A stretch of DNA of 55,407 bases. Source: Clostridiales bacterium (GTDB lineage: Bacteria > Bacillota > Clostridia > Oscillospirales > CAG-272). The notes beneath the pieces are model-generated. The model was not told where the DNA came from. It saw only the letters and a program-made list of their open reading frames with translations, and did no database searches. The DNA lies in the NCBI GenBank assembly GCA_012727435.1, contig JAAYHB010000007.1, positions 1 through 55,407 of the forward strand, written 5' to 3'. Made by a program: the position numbers and the translations under genes. Each line of letters starts with the position of its first letter. Positions within the stretch are counted from its first letter, which is position 1. This document shows, in pieces, positions 27,182 to 35,392 of the stretch.

Positions 27182-27230
27182 AAGGCATCCTCAAAAAACT
27201 GTATTTGCCGTAATAACGGCACACAGTTTA

Positions 27231-27259
27231 ATATTACACCAAAAGTACTTTTTTTGCAA
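27231..27259 (-). promoter_or_regulatory. Sigma-A promoter for the PHP-domain gene
   Basis: On the minus strand TTGCAA, a 17-base spacer and TAATAT. A GCCGT/ACGGC hairpin at 27207-27220 sits in the leader. Confidence 0.65.
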
Positions 27260-27312
27260 CAGGTTATGTGACTAATACGGGAATGCCCGGGTTCATTTTT
27301 AGCTCCCGCGTG

Positions 27313-27341
27313 TAGACAAGCCTAAATTTTTGTGCTATAAT
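27313..27341 (+). promoter_or_regulatory. Sigma-A promoter for hisS
   Basis: TAGACA, a 17-base spacer and TATAAT, preceded by a TG in extended -10 position. The short leader holds no T-box. Confidence 0.7.
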
Positions 27342-27377
27342 TCATATTACCATAGGTCACCAGAAAGGAATTGTTTG

Positions 27378-28676
27378 ATGAGTACGCCGAAGCTTTCAAC
27401 CCGGCCACTTAAGGGCACTCGCGATTTTTACCCGGAGGATATGCGGCTGCGCAACTGGTTCTTCGGCAAAATAAGGGAGGCGCTTGAGCTCTGCGCCTTT
27501 GAAGAATACAACGGCCCTATGCTCGAGCCGCTCGAAATCTACGCTGCCAAAAGCGGAGTTGAGCTGGCTTCTGAGCAGACATATAACTTTACCGACCGCG
27601 GCGGCAGGGAACTTTCAATCCGCCCCGAGATGACCCCCACCGTGGCGCGCATGGTGGCGGCGAGGATAAACGAGCTTACTTTCCCGCTGCGCTGGTATTC
27701 GGTTCAGAATTTTTACCGCTATGAGCGCCCCCAGCGCGGGCGCCTGCGCGAGTTCTGGCAGATAAACGCCGACATTTTCGGCAGCGACTCGTATGAGGCC
27801 GATTTTGAAATAATCTCGGTTGCGATAAACCTGCTCCGCATATTCGGGGCCGACGAGAGCATGTTCCGCGTGCATATAAACAACCGCCGGCTTTTTGGCG
27901 ATGTTATAGCCTCTGTTGCAAAGACCGATGCGGAGGGTGTCAAGGCAATATCCAAGGTAATCGACCGTCGGGAGAAGATTGAAAGGGTCGAGTATGAGAA
28001 TGAGCTGCGGATGCTCGGCCTGGGAGATGCCGAAATCACAAAAATAGATTCGCTCTACTCGATGAGCCTCGATGAAATAATATCACTCTGTCCCGACTCA
28101 AAGGGGGCGGCAGAGCTGGGCGAACTTTTCCGCACGCTTGAGGCTACCGGCCTCTCAAAGTACTGCGTTTTTGATTTCGGTATCATACGCGGACTTGATT
28201 ATTACACCGGGACGGTTTTTGAGGTATTCGACCTTGCCCCCGAGAACAACCGCGCAATGTTCGGCGGCGGCAGATACGACAACCTTGTCGGGTTGTTTGT
28301 CGAGAGGAACGACATTTCGGGCGTCGGCTTCGGGCTGGGCGACGTCACGCTTGAAAATTTCCTGAGAACCCACAATTTAATTCCCGATTTGGGCGGGCGC
28401 ACGCTGGTGCTTGTCACGCGGTTTGACGACGTGCCTTACGAAAAATATACCGCCATACTCAGCAACCTGCGGAACGCCGGGATTGCGGCGATGATTTTCT
28501 TCGGCTCAAAAAAGCTGGGCAAGCAGCTTGAGTATGCCTCAAAGGCCGGCTGCACTCACGCTATCATCATGGGGGCCGGCGAGCTTGCCGGCGGGGTTGT
28601 CAAAATCAAGGATCTTGGCACCCGCGAGGAGCAGGTAGTCGAATATTCGCGGATTGCAAAGTATTTCGGCAAATAA
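27378..28676 (+). CDS. hisS: Histidine-tRNA ligase
   Basis: A 432-residue class II aminoacyl-tRNA synthetase charging tRNA-His. It shows motif 1/2 regions (GTRDFYPEDMRLRNWFF; FRYERPQRGRLREF-like YRYERPQRGRLREFWQ), the histidine-specific sequence GLDYYTGTVFEVFD (about residue 274) and the C-terminal anticodon-binding domain (TLVLVTRFDDVPYEKY onward). The motif after motif 2 reads EFWQINADIFG. AAAGGA seven bases before the ATG at 27378 selects this start over a frame extension upstream. It is followed by a DJ-1 family gene in the same direction. Confidence 0.95.
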   Translation: MSTPKLSTRPLKGTRDFYPEDMRLRNWFFGKIREALELCAFEEYNGPMLEPLEIYAAKSGVELASEQTYNFTDRGGRELSIRPEMTPTVARMVAARINELTFPLRWYSVQNFYRYERPQRGRLREFWQINADIFGSDSYEADFEIISVAINLLRIFGADESMFRVHINNRRLFGDVIASVAKTDAEGVKAISKVIDRREKIERVEYENELRMLGLGDAEITKIDSLYSMSLDEIISLCPDSKGAAELGELFRTLEATGLSKYCVFDFGIIRGLDYYTGTVFEVFDLAPENNRAMFGGGRYDNLVGLFVERNDISGVGFGLGDVTLENFLRTHNLIPDLGGRTLVLVTRFDDVPYEKYTAILSNLRNAGIAAMIFFGSKKLGKQLEYASKAGCTHAIIMGAGELAGGVVKIKDLGTREEQVVEYSRIAKYFGK

Positions 28677-28712
28677 ATAAGCCGCCCGAAGGCGGCAGGG
28701 AAGGAGGATATT

Positions 28713-29252
28713 ATGATTTACTTGTTTCTGGCACAAGGATTTGAGGAGATCGAAGCTATCTGCCCGCTCGACCTTTTACGCCGCGCCGGGCTCGAGGTGA
28801 AAACCGTAGGGGTCGGCGGGGAGATCATCACCGGTGCGCATGGAATTACGGTTCGTGCCGACATCACAGCTTCAATGTACCGCGACGAAAATCCCGAGAT
28901 GATTATCCTGCCCGGCGGAATGCCCGGGACCAAAAACCTTGATTCTTCTCCTGTCGTCGATGCCGCACTTGGCGCTGCGGTGCGCTGCGGCGGGTATCTT
29001 GGCGCAATCTGCGCGGCTCCGTCGATACTCGGCAAGCGCGGACTCCTGAAAGGAAAGCGCGCAATCTGCTACCCCGGCTTTGAAAAATACCTTGACGGTG
29101 CAATACTGTCGGATAAGCGTGTGGTCCGGGACGGCAAGATTATTACCGCCGCCGGCCCGGGGGTGGCGTTTCAGTTCGGCCTTGAGCTGATCCGCGCCAT
29201 AAAGGGCAACGAGGCTACCGAGACTGTCCGTACCTCGACACTGGCAGATTGA
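28713..29252 (+). CDS. DJ-1/PfpI family protein
   Basis: A 179-residue protein of the DJ-1 (YajL/ThiJ) type: MIYLFLAQGFEEIEAICPLDLLRRAGLEV carries the conserved Glu after GF (GFEE), and GAICAAPSILGKRG carries the conserved nucleophilic Cys (about residue 98) followed by Ala-Ala-Pro. Members act as oxidative-stress proteins or glyoxalase/deglycase-like enzymes; the exact reaction is debated. AAGGAGG before the ATG. It is probably transcribed with hisS and the downstream CPBP protease gene (6-base gap). Confidence 0.9.
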   Translation: MIYLFLAQGFEEIEAICPLDLLRRAGLEVKTVGVGGEIITGAHGITVRADITASMYRDENPEMIILPGGMPGTKNLDSSPVVDAALGAAVRCGGYLGAICAAPSILGKRGLLKGKRAICYPGFEKYLDGAILSDKRVVRDGKIITAAGPGVAFQFGLELIRAIKGNEATETVRTSTLAD

Positions 29253-29258
29253 CCAAAG

Positions 29259-30257
29259 ATGAATCTTCCTCAGACAGACAGATCCGGACAAAGGGGGCGG
29301 TCGGAGCCCCGCAAAAGAAGACTGCGGCTGAAAATCTTCGGTTCAGGCAAGGCGAGCAAGAAAAACCCGGCGGCATGGCTGGTCTTGGCGACCTACCTCT
29401 TGCTGCTGCTCTCGCGCCTGCTCGATGTCGTGCTGCTCAGCCGCGACAACGAATACCTGTTTGTCATGATCCTTCAGATTATGATATTTTTTATCCCTGC
29501 CGCCCTCTATATCAGGCTGCGCGGGCTGACAGCCGCCGGCCTGCGGCTGAGGATCCTGGGGCTCCCGCACATATTGCTGATTCTGTCGGCGGCATTGGCG
29601 CTTATTACCGGCAGTTTTCTTCTCGGTATGTTGCTCGGCGGGGTCGACTCGATGCAGGGCAGCTTTTCGCTCTATGATACCTTTATATCAAAGCACAACC
29701 GAGGTATTGCGAATACCCTGTACCTGATAGTTGCATACGCCGCGATGCCGGCGGCCTGCGAGGAGCTTGTATTCCGCTCGGTCCTCTGCGCCGAGTACGA
29801 GAGGGGCGGGCTGCTCTGCGCCCTTTTTTTCAGCTCGTTTTTTTTCGGGCTGCTGCATTTTGACCTCGGTTTGCTGCCGGTATATATCTATGCCGGGGCG
29901 CTGCTCGCGCTGACTATGTATGTGGCGCGCTCTGTAGTCGCCGCGATGGCCGTTCATTTTTTGCATAACCTGTTCGGGCTGTTCAGCCAACCCTACCTGA
30001 CTACCTTCTGCCGCATGACGGGCAGCCCCGGGCTGTTTGTTATCATTCTGGTCGCGCTGCTTTTACTGTCGGTGGCGGTGTTCTGCGGGCAGGCCGGCAG
30101 GCTCCTGCGGCGGTATTCGGAGCTGAACATGGCACCCGAGTACCACACCGGGCTGACTGCCGGTCAGACCCTCGCTTCGTTTGAGTCGGCGATAAGGTCG
30201 CTGCCGGCGGTTTTGTGTATTGTTCTGTATATTGCAACGATTATAATCTCAAGATAG
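29259..30257 (+). CDS. CPBP family intramembrane glutamic protease (CAAX protease-like)
   Basis: A 332-residue polytopic membrane protein. The family motifs are PAACEELVFRSVLCAEYER (EExxxR-type motif with the two Glu, about residues 165-183), FFFGLLHFD and FLHNLFGL. Such proteins cleave within membranes or process prenylated or bacteriocin-like peptides. The first 35 residues are basic and cytoplasmic (RRLRLKIFGSGKAS). It starts 6 bases after the DJ-1 gene. No bacteriocin gene is nearby, so the substrate is unknown. Confidence 0.85.
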   Translation: MNLPQTDRSGQRGRSEPRKRRLRLKIFGSGKASKKNPAAWLVLATYLLLLLSRLLDVVLLSRDNEYLFVMILQIMIFFIPAALYIRLRGLTAAGLRLRILGLPHILLILSAALALITGSFLLGMLLGGVDSMQGSFSLYDTFISKHNRGIANTLYLIVAYAAMPAACEELVFRSVLCAEYERGGLLCALFFSSFFFGLLHFDLGLLPVYIYAGALLALTMYVARSVVAAMAVHFLHNLFGLFSQPYLTTFCRMTGSPGLFVIILVALLLLSVAVFCGQAGRLLRRYSELNMAPEYHTGLTAGQTLASFESAIRSLPAVLCIVLYIATIIISR

Positions 30258-30280
30258 CAGGGCTCTGCAACGGCAGGGCC

Positions 30281-31111
30281 TTAAATTTCGCCGGCCGCAA
30301 GGCGCCTCATGTTTTCGGCCAGTTCGTCATATGTAAGCTCATCCCGCTCTTTCGGTTTCCGCGGGACCTCATACATAAGCGGGCCGCCGTAGCCGGCACG
30401 CTCAAGCTGCGATAGCAACCCCCGCCAGTCATTAATTCCGTCGCCCGGGAGCCGGTGCCGCTCATCGGTAAAGTCGTAATCCGAGATGTGCAGCGAATAA
30501 ATGTCAAGTCCGCCGTCAATGAGCGCTGATAAGAAGCTTACACTGTCCTCGACAAGGGAATGGTTGGTGTCAAAAACCACCCCGGCGCCGGTGCCGGCAA
30601 GCAGGGATATCATTTCTTCCGAACGGTTGCACAGGCAGGTGCGCGGCAGGTTTTCCACCGCAAGCTTCAAACCATGCCGGTCACACTCTTCCTGCAACAT
30701 AATTATCGCTTCCCGGCTGCGGGCAAGGCGCTCGGGACGCTCCTCATCAGAAATAGGCTCGCTGCTCGGATGCAGCACAGCAACTTTGATTCCGACATCC
30801 CCGGCGGCCTCAATCAGGGTCCTGTTTGTGTATAGGGCTATTGCCCGAAGCTCGTTACTTGGATGCGAGATGTCAAGGTTGCGGGAAAAGGGCAGGTGTA
30901 TCGACCAGAGCTCAACCCCGGCCTCCTCCGCTATTTTGGCCAATTGGTACCGGTTTTTCGGGAAGTCAAGTTTGTTCATGTAGTAATCGAAGCTGAAGGA
31001 GAGTTCGACGGCGTCAATTCCGTGAGACTTGAACTCGCGCAGCGTATCAAGGTCGAATTTTCTGCCGAAGCATAAAGACGAGCCGAATTTCAGACTTTGT
31101 GCATATGTCAT
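30281..31111 (-). CDS. Sugar phosphate isomerase/epimerase family TIM-barrel protein
   Basis: A 276-residue AP endonuclease 2/xylose isomerase-like TIM barrel: HGIDAVELSFSF near residue 31, HLPFSRNLDISHPS, LHPSSEPIS, LAVENLPRT and VFDTNHSL carry the metal-binding His/Glu/Asp set, and the closing PLMYEVPRKPKE follows. Substrate is likely a sugar or sugar-like compound but unknown. The ATG at 31111 is preceded by GGGGGA. Its transcription start coincides with a perfect 10-bp inverted repeat that may be an operator. Confidence 0.8.
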   Translation of the reverse strand: MTYAQSLKFGSSLCFGRKFDLDTLREFKSHGIDAVELSFSFDYYMNKLDFPKNRYQLAKIAEEAGVELWSIHLPFSRNLDISHPSNELRAIALYTNRTLIEAAGDVGIKVAVLHPSSEPISDEERPERLARSREAIIMLQEECDRHGLKLAVENLPRTCLCNRSEEMISLLAGTGAGVVFDTNHSLVEDSVSFLSALIDGGLDIYSLHISDYDFTDERHRLPGDGINDWRGLLSQLERAGYGGPLMYEVPRKPKERDELTYDELAENMRRLAAGEI

Positions 31112-31152
31112 GTCAATCCCCCGTGCCGCCTGTGGCGGGAATTTATGCTTAA

Positions 31153-31180
31153 AATACCGGCGCTGCAACACGCCGGTATT
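31153..31180. promoter_or_regulatory. Inverted repeat at the transcription start, candidate operator
   Basis: AATACCGGCG and CGCCGGTATT are separated by 8 bases and directly abut the -10 box of the TIM-barrel gene promoter. It could instead be a terminator-like hairpin, because TTTT follows on the minus strand. Confidence 0.5.
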
Positions 31181-31209
31181 ATTTTATATCTTTTTTTGGG
31201 AAAGTGCAA
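31181..31209 (-). promoter_or_regulatory. Sigma-A promoter for the TIM-barrel gene
   Basis: On the minus strand TTGCAC, a 17-base spacer and TAAAAT. Confidence 0.6.
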
Positions 31210-31273
31210 GACAATTCGAAAAATACGACTCAGAATAAAGCCGGTGTCATCCGAAATACCGAGCCACTCGGAT

Positions 31274-31307
31274 AAAAAATGCCCGGACCGCAAGCTCAGC
31301 CCGGGTC
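31274..31307 (-). terminator. Terminator of spoIIR
   Basis: On the minus strand GACCCGGGC...GTCCGGGC forms an imperfect GC-rich hairpin followed by ATTTTTTATC, a few bases after the spoIIR stop. Confidence 0.6.
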
Positions 31308-31313
31308 GGAAGG

Positions 31314-31934
31314 TTAATCCTTTTGTTTGCATTTTCCGAGGATTTGTGATAAGAGCTCAAGCACCTTAAAGCGAACCGTGTATTTTGTATCCTTGGTTTC
31401 GGTGATTATCCGGTATTGCTCGGGAGTCAGCCCCGCTTCGATGAAGGCCTCCTCGGCATCTTTTTTGGTTGCGGCAGACAGGCAAAGGTTGGGGAAAAGC
31501 ACACACCACCAGTTCTCACCCGCCGCCTTCCCGATGGAGACGCGCAGCGACATATATCTTCCTGCCGGGAAACATATACTCTCGTAGCTCTTTGTCGGGT
31601 ACTCCTCCATGCCGAGCTCGACCCGCACCGGGTAGCCAGCACCCTCGGAGCTCACGACCTCGGTGGCAGCCGCTTCAATCTGATTGAGCGCGCCTCGTAG
31701 AGCTGCTTCTGCTTCTGCCCGGGTAGTGCAGCCGGCGATGATTTCAGATGCTTCCTCAAGCACCCGGTCACGCACCCTGAGCTTTAGCGCCTGGTCGTGG
31801 TCGGAATCAGAGTTTGCAATGACATGCAGCCTGATTACGCTGTCATATATCCCCCCCTCCCCGTGAGAAGGCAGAAGGCCGAGGAGAACAAGTCCGATAA
31901 GTAATGATGAGGTAAAGATAAGCAGCTTTTTCAT
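31314..31934 (-). CDS. spoIIR: Stage II sporulation protein R
   Basis: A 206-residue secreted protein. After an N-terminal signal/hydrophobic segment (KKLLIFTSSLLIGLVLLGLL) it carries the SpoIIR core VIRLHVIANSDSDHDQALKLRVRD (about residues 35-58) and SYESICFPAGRYMSLRVSIGKAAGENWWCVLFPNLC-type WWCVLFP motif near residue 145. In sporulation it is made in the forespore and triggers SpoIIGA to process pro-sigma-E. AAGGAAGG precedes the ATG at 31934. It confirms that the host forms endospores. Confidence 0.93.
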   Translation of the reverse strand: MKKLLIFTSSLLIGLVLLGLLPSHGEGGIYDSVIRLHVIANSDSDHDQALKLRVRDRVLEEASEIIAGCTTRAEAEAALRGALNQIEAAATEVVSSEGAGYPVRVELGMEEYPTKSYESICFPAGRYMSLRVSIGKAAGENWWCVLFPNLCLSAATKKDAEEAFIEAGLTPEQYRIITETKDTKYTVRFKVLELLSQILGKCKQKD

Positions 31935-32069
31935 TTCGGCTTCCTTCCTTGTATTGAAGTATCGGGCCGGCATTTCTATCATTTGGCAACAAATAAGGAC
32001 TTTATTCACTGTTGCTCCAAATATTTCCGAAATAAGCCGGATAAATGGCCGGATAACCTGGAGTTATGA

Positions 32070-32098
32070 TTGACATGCCGCCCGCTTGATGTTAGAAT
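32070..32098 (+). promoter_or_regulatory. Sigma-A promoter for rpe
   Basis: A perfect TTGACA, a 17-base spacer and TAGAAT, about 30 bases before the start codon. Confidence 0.75.
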
Positions 32099-32128
32099 AA
32101 ATCGAAAACACCCGAAAGGAAAATGCGA

Positions 32129-32800
32129 ATGAAAAAGAAAATATCCCCTTCGCTGATGTGTGCCGATTTTTTGAACCTCGGGGCAGAGCTGAAGGAATAC
32201 GAGCGCCTCGGGGTCGACCTCTTGCATATTGACATTATGGACGGCGTGTTTGTCCCCAACTACACGCTCGGCACCGATTTTATAAAAAAACTGCACCGCG
32301 CGACAAAAATCCCGCTCGACATCCACCTGATGATAGACCGCCCCGACGCGAAGCTTGACTATTTTGAGCTGCGCGCGGGGGATTATGTTTCGGTGCATTA
32401 TGAGTCAACTCCGCATATACAGCGCACTCTCGCCGCTCTGCGGCAGGCAGGTGTAAAGCCGATACTGGCAATAAACCCCGGCACGCCGATATGTGTTGTG
32501 GAGGACCTGCTCCCCGACATCGACGCAGTTTTGGTCATGACAGTGAATCCCGGCTACGCCGGGCAGAAGCTGATACCGCAGACGATTGATAAAATCGCCC
32601 GCCTGCGCCGGCTGCTTGATAGCGCCGGATATCCTGAAATAGAGATCGAGTGCGACGGGAATATCAGCTTTGATAATGCTGCCAAAATGAGCCGCGCCGG
32701 AGCGAGTATTTTTGTGGCCGGTACGTCAAGTCTTTATATTGACGGAACGTCGCTTGAGGAGAATTTGAAAAAGCTTCGGGCAGCGGTGGAAGTGGAATAA
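32129..32800 (+). CDS. rpe: Ribulose-phosphate 3-epimerase family protein
   Basis: A 223-residue TIM-barrel epimerase interconverting ribulose-5-P and xylulose-5-P in the pentose phosphate pathway. Motifs: ISPSLMCADFLNLG near the start, LLHIDIMDGVFVPNYTLG (about residues 29-46), PLDIHLMIDRPDAKL, VNPGYAGQKLIPQT and IECDGNISFDNA, giving the His/Asp metal and catalytic residues. It could instead be the closely related allulose-6-phosphate epimerase; the genes around it do not decide. AAAGGA eight bases before the ATG at 32129 chooses this start over one 6 bases earlier. Monocistronic. Confidence 0.85.
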   Translation: MKKKISPSLMCADFLNLGAELKEYERLGVDLLHIDIMDGVFVPNYTLGTDFIKKLHRATKIPLDIHLMIDRPDAKLDYFELRAGDYVSVHYESTPHIQRTLAALRQAGVKPILAINPGTPICVVEDLLPDIDAVLVMTVNPGYAGQKLIPQTIDKIARLRRLLDSAGYPEIEIECDGNISFDNAAKMSRAGASIFVAGTSSLYIDGTSLEENLKKLRAAVEVE

Positions 32801-32804
32801 AAAA

Positions 32805-32846
32805 GTCGGGTGCAGGTCATACGACCTGCACCCGACCGCCGTTTTT
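32805..32846 (+). terminator. Intrinsic terminator of rpe
   Basis: A 14-bp perfect stem (GTCGGGTGCAGGTC/GACCTGCACCCGAC) with a 4-base loop, then CGCCGTTTTT. Confidence 0.88.
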
Positions 32847-32941
32847 GGCGCGACTGCAGCGCGGCTTTAAGGGAGTGCAGCAAAGTCTTTTAGTTATAAA
32901 ACTCTGAGTTGTTCATTTCTTTGTGTGCGGTATTGGTATAA

Positions 32942-33003
32942 ACGGGGTGTGGGGCGGAGCCCCACAAGCGTTATTAAGCGGGGGTCCGGGGGCGGAGCCC
33001 CCG
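32942..33003 (+). repeat. Composite dispersed repeat, copy 3 (short)
   Basis: Two adjacent palindromic modules, GGGGTGTGGGGCGGAGCCCC and GGGGGTCCGGGGGCGGAGCC, without the GGGATTCT module. The second module runs right up to the end of the nrnA gene. Confidence 0.7.
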
Positions 33004-33007
33004 TAGA

Positions 33008-34033
33008 TTACAGTTCCCGACGGATTTCATCGACCAGCAGGCTGATTGCTTCGGTCATATTCTTTGCGCCAAAGGTGCAGCCGGCGGCTTTTTTGTGTCC
33101 GCCCCCGCCGAACCTGGCGCAGATTGCCGAGACATCCACCTCGCAGTTTGAGCGCAGGGAGGCTCTGTATATGTTGTCCGGTCCCGGCTGCTTGACAGAG
33201 ACTGCTACCTTCACGCCCTCGACCGAGCGGGCGACATCGATCAGGATATCGAGATGCTCGTCAGACACTCCGAGCGCGGTTTTTTGTCCGAAATCAAGCG
33301 AGGTGACCGAGATTTCCCCGTTGCTGAAATACTGGATATTCTCAAGCGCCGCCCGGGTGATTTTAAGTTCTTCCTTTGTTTTTGAGTCAAAGAGCCGGTA
33401 GTTTACGTCGGCATAATCAAAGCTGCCGGTACTCATCAGGTCGGCAGCCCGCATATGTGTCGCGGGCGTGGTGTTGGAATACTTAAAACAGCCGGTATCC
33501 GAGGCGATTGCAATATAGGCGAGCAGGTCAAACCTATCGGGAATTTTCTTTACCAGTCCCCGGCGGAGAAATTCTCGGGAAATATCATAAATTATCTCGC
33601 CCGCCGCCGCGCCGGGGTCGATATAGTGATCGGCGTAAATCTCGCCGAGCCCGTGGTGGTCTATCATGACGTCGACTCTGTTCCCGAAAAGCCCGCCGAG
33701 CCGCCCCATCTGGGCGATTGACGGAGTGTCGACCGATATGACCCGCGAGTATCCCTCGGGCAGGGCTTCGGGGAGCACGCTTGCCTGAAGGTCCCCGACC
33801 GCAAAGAGAAAGCGCCTGGGAATCTTATCGGCACAGACACAAAAGGCCGGGCTGCCCGCAGCACCAAGCAGCAGGCCAAGGGCAAAGGCCGAGCCTACGG
33901 CATCCCCGTCGGGGTGCGCGTGAAATATTATTACCGTAGGTTTTTTTTCGGAAAGTCTGTCGCAGAGTTGCGAGAAGTCAAGCTCCGAGCAGGCTTTTTT
34001 GCCGGCCGGGTTTACCGGGCGGGTTTCTGACAT
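33008..34033 (-). CDS. nrnA: DHH/DHHA1 phosphoesterase, NrnA-like nanoRNase/pAp phosphatase
   Basis: A 341-residue DHH-family phosphoesterase. The DHH motifs are AHPDGDAVGSAFALG (about residues 36-50), a VDTPS motif, and DVMIDHHG (about 112), with the C-terminal DHHA1 domain ending FGGGGHKKAAGCTFGA. NrnA degrades short RNAs and pAp. The start directly abuts the rbfA stop, a gene order common in Firmicutes, which supports the assignment. Confidence 0.9.
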   Translation of the reverse strand: MSETRPVNPAGKKACSELDFSQLCDRLSEKKPTVIIFHAHPDGDAVGSAFALGLLLGAAGSPAFCVCADKIPRRFLFAVGDLQASVLPEALPEGYSRVISVDTPSIAQMGRLGGLFGNRVDVMIDHHGLGEIYADHYIDPGAAAGEIIYDISREFLRRGLVKKIPDRFDLLAYIAIASDTGCFKYSNTTPATHMRAADLMSTGSFDYADVNYRLFDSKTKEELKITRAALENIQYFSNGEISVTSLDFGQKTALGVSDEHLDILIDVARSVEGVKVAVSVKQPGPDNIYRASLRSNCEVDVSAICARFGGGGHKKAAGCTFGAKNMTEAISLLVDEIRREL

Positions 34034-34432
34034 TTACCTGTCCTCCGTTGTGTCGTCGCTTGCCTCGTCGCGATTGCTCTGCTTGTCGTCCTCAGAGAAT
34101 TCAAGGTTGTTAATGAGCGCCGATATTCGCGCGCCGCGGGCAATCGAGTCATCGGGAATAAAGGTCAGGTCGGGTGTGACCCTGAGGTTCAGCCTCTTGG
34201 CGAGCATCGTACGCAGGTATCCGGCAGAGGATTTAAGGCCGTTTGCAACCTCCCGGGGGTCGCCCTGCAGGTGCGAATAGTAAATCCGGGCATACTTGAG
34301 GTCGGGTGAAACCTCGGCTGAGGTAATGCTGACAAAAGCATCCCTGATTCTCGGGTCCTTGACTGTGCGGAGTATTACCGCCATCTCGTCGCGGACCTCG
34401 TCGTTAATCCGCACTCTTCTGTATTTTGCCAT
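34034..34432 (-). CDS. rbfA: 30S ribosome-binding factor RbfA
   Basis: A 132-residue KH-fold assembly factor for the 30S subunit. Motifs: RVRINDEVRDEMAVILRTVKDPRI, then VSITSAEVSPDLKYARIYYS, and LRVTPDLTFIPDDSIARGARI near the C-terminus. GGAG eight bases before the ATG at 34432 selects the start; the TTG two codons earlier is not used. The last about 20 residues are acidic and variable. First of a two-gene unit with nrnA. Confidence 0.93.
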   Translation of the reverse strand: MAKYRRVRINDEVRDEMAVILRTVKDPRIRDAFVSITSAEVSPDLKYARIYYSHLQGDPREVANGLKSSAGYLRTMLAKRLNLRVTPDLTFIPDDSIARGARISALINNLEFSEDDKQSNRDEASDDTTEDR

Positions 34433-34492
34433 ACCCAAAGCTCCTTTCTGCCATGGTCCTGCCCGGTCGGGTCAGGCCGGCTTGCTGTTTTA

Positions 34493-34520
34493 AAATGCCG
34501 GCGGATTTCCGCCGGCATTT
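34493..34520 (-). terminator. Intrinsic terminator of tpiA
   Basis: AAATGCCGGCGG/CCGCCGGCATTT form a 12-bp stem with a 4-base loop immediately after the tpiA stop, followed by TAAAAC on the minus strand. A short U-run makes it moderately strong. Confidence 0.6.
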
Positions 34521-34521
34521 C

Positions 34522-35289
34522 TTAACCGACTGCGTCGACGATAGCTGTGAACTTTTCGGGAACAAGCGAGGCTCCGCCGATAAGCCCTCCGTCGACATTC
34601 GGTTTTGCAAGCAGTTCGGCTGCGTTTTTTTCGTTCATCGAGCCGCCGTAGAGAATCCGCAGGGATTCGGCTGCCTTTTCGCTGTATATCCCCGCAATTA
34701 CCCGGCGGATTACCCTGCAGGCCTCCTCTGCCTGCTCGGGGGTGGCGGTAAGCCCGGTGCCGATTGCCCAGACCGGCTCGTATGCAATAATAATATTCTG
34801 TAACTGCTCCTCGCTTATACCCGCAAGGTCGAGTTTTGTCTGCATCGAGATGATTTCATCGGTAATGCCCGCAAGTCGCTGTTCTTTCACTTCGCCGAGG
34901 CAGATCATGACCTTCATGCCTGCGGCCAGCGCGGCCTTCGCCCGGAGGTTGACCGTCTCGTCGGTCTCGCCGAAGTACTGGCGGCGTTCGCTGTGCCCCA
35001 CAAGGACTGTTTTAACACCGATTGCTTTAAGCATTTCGGCTGAAACTTCGCCGGTATATGCGCCCTTCGGGGCAAAATGTACGTTCTGTGCCCCGATATC
35101 AATCTTTGTGTTCTGTGCCGCTTCGATTGCGGCCGGAATTGAAACATAAGGTGCAAAGAAAATAATGTCACATTTGTCTTTGCCCGAGAGCATCGGCTTG
35201 ATTTTACCGATAAACCCGGCGGCCTCGCCGGGGGTGAAGTTCATCTTCCAGTTGCCGGCAATGACCGGCCTGCGCTTGCTTTGTTGCAT
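34522..35289 (-). CDS. tpiA: Triosephosphate isomerase
   Basis: A 255-residue glycolytic TIM barrel. Conserved residues: RRPVIAGNWKMNFTPGEA (Asn, Lys), VLVGHSERRQYFGE (His), IAYEPVWAIGTGL (Glu) and ILYGGSMNEKNAAELL. It interconverts dihydroxyacetone-P and glyceraldehyde-3-P. GGGGGC lies before the ATG at 35289. It follows pgk in the same direction with a 103-base gap that contains an imperfect CTGGGGAAG/CCTCCCCGG hairpin, possibly a processing site between the two messages. Confidence 0.96.
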   Translation of the reverse strand: MQQSKRRPVIAGNWKMNFTPGEAAGFIGKIKPMLSGKDKCDIIFFAPYVSIPAAIEAAQNTKIDIGAQNVHFAPKGAYTGEVSAEMLKAIGVKTVLVGHSERRQYFGETDETVNLRAKAALAAGMKVMICLGEVKEQRLAGITDEIISMQTKLDLAGISEEQLQNIIIAYEPVWAIGTGLTATPEQAEEACRVIRRVIAGIYSEKAAESLRILYGGSMNEKNAAELLAKPNVDGGLIGGASLVPEKFTAIVDAVG

Positions 35290-35392
35290 AAGTAGCCCCC
35301 GATTGATTTTTATTACTGGGGAAGCCGACAGCCTCCCCGGTATAATCTGTTGCTTCATTTTTTTGTTCTGCCTGTTTGACGGCAGGTTTACC

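Noticed and set aside
27182-27377. A possible T-box leader before hisS
   Set aside because: No T-box sequence (AGGGTGGNACCGCG-like) and no terminator/antiterminator pair; a plain sigma-A promoter lies near the start.
35316-35342. Hairpin between pgk and tpiA as a terminator
   Set aside because: Stem is imperfect and no T-run follows on the minus strand; more likely a processing site or chance.
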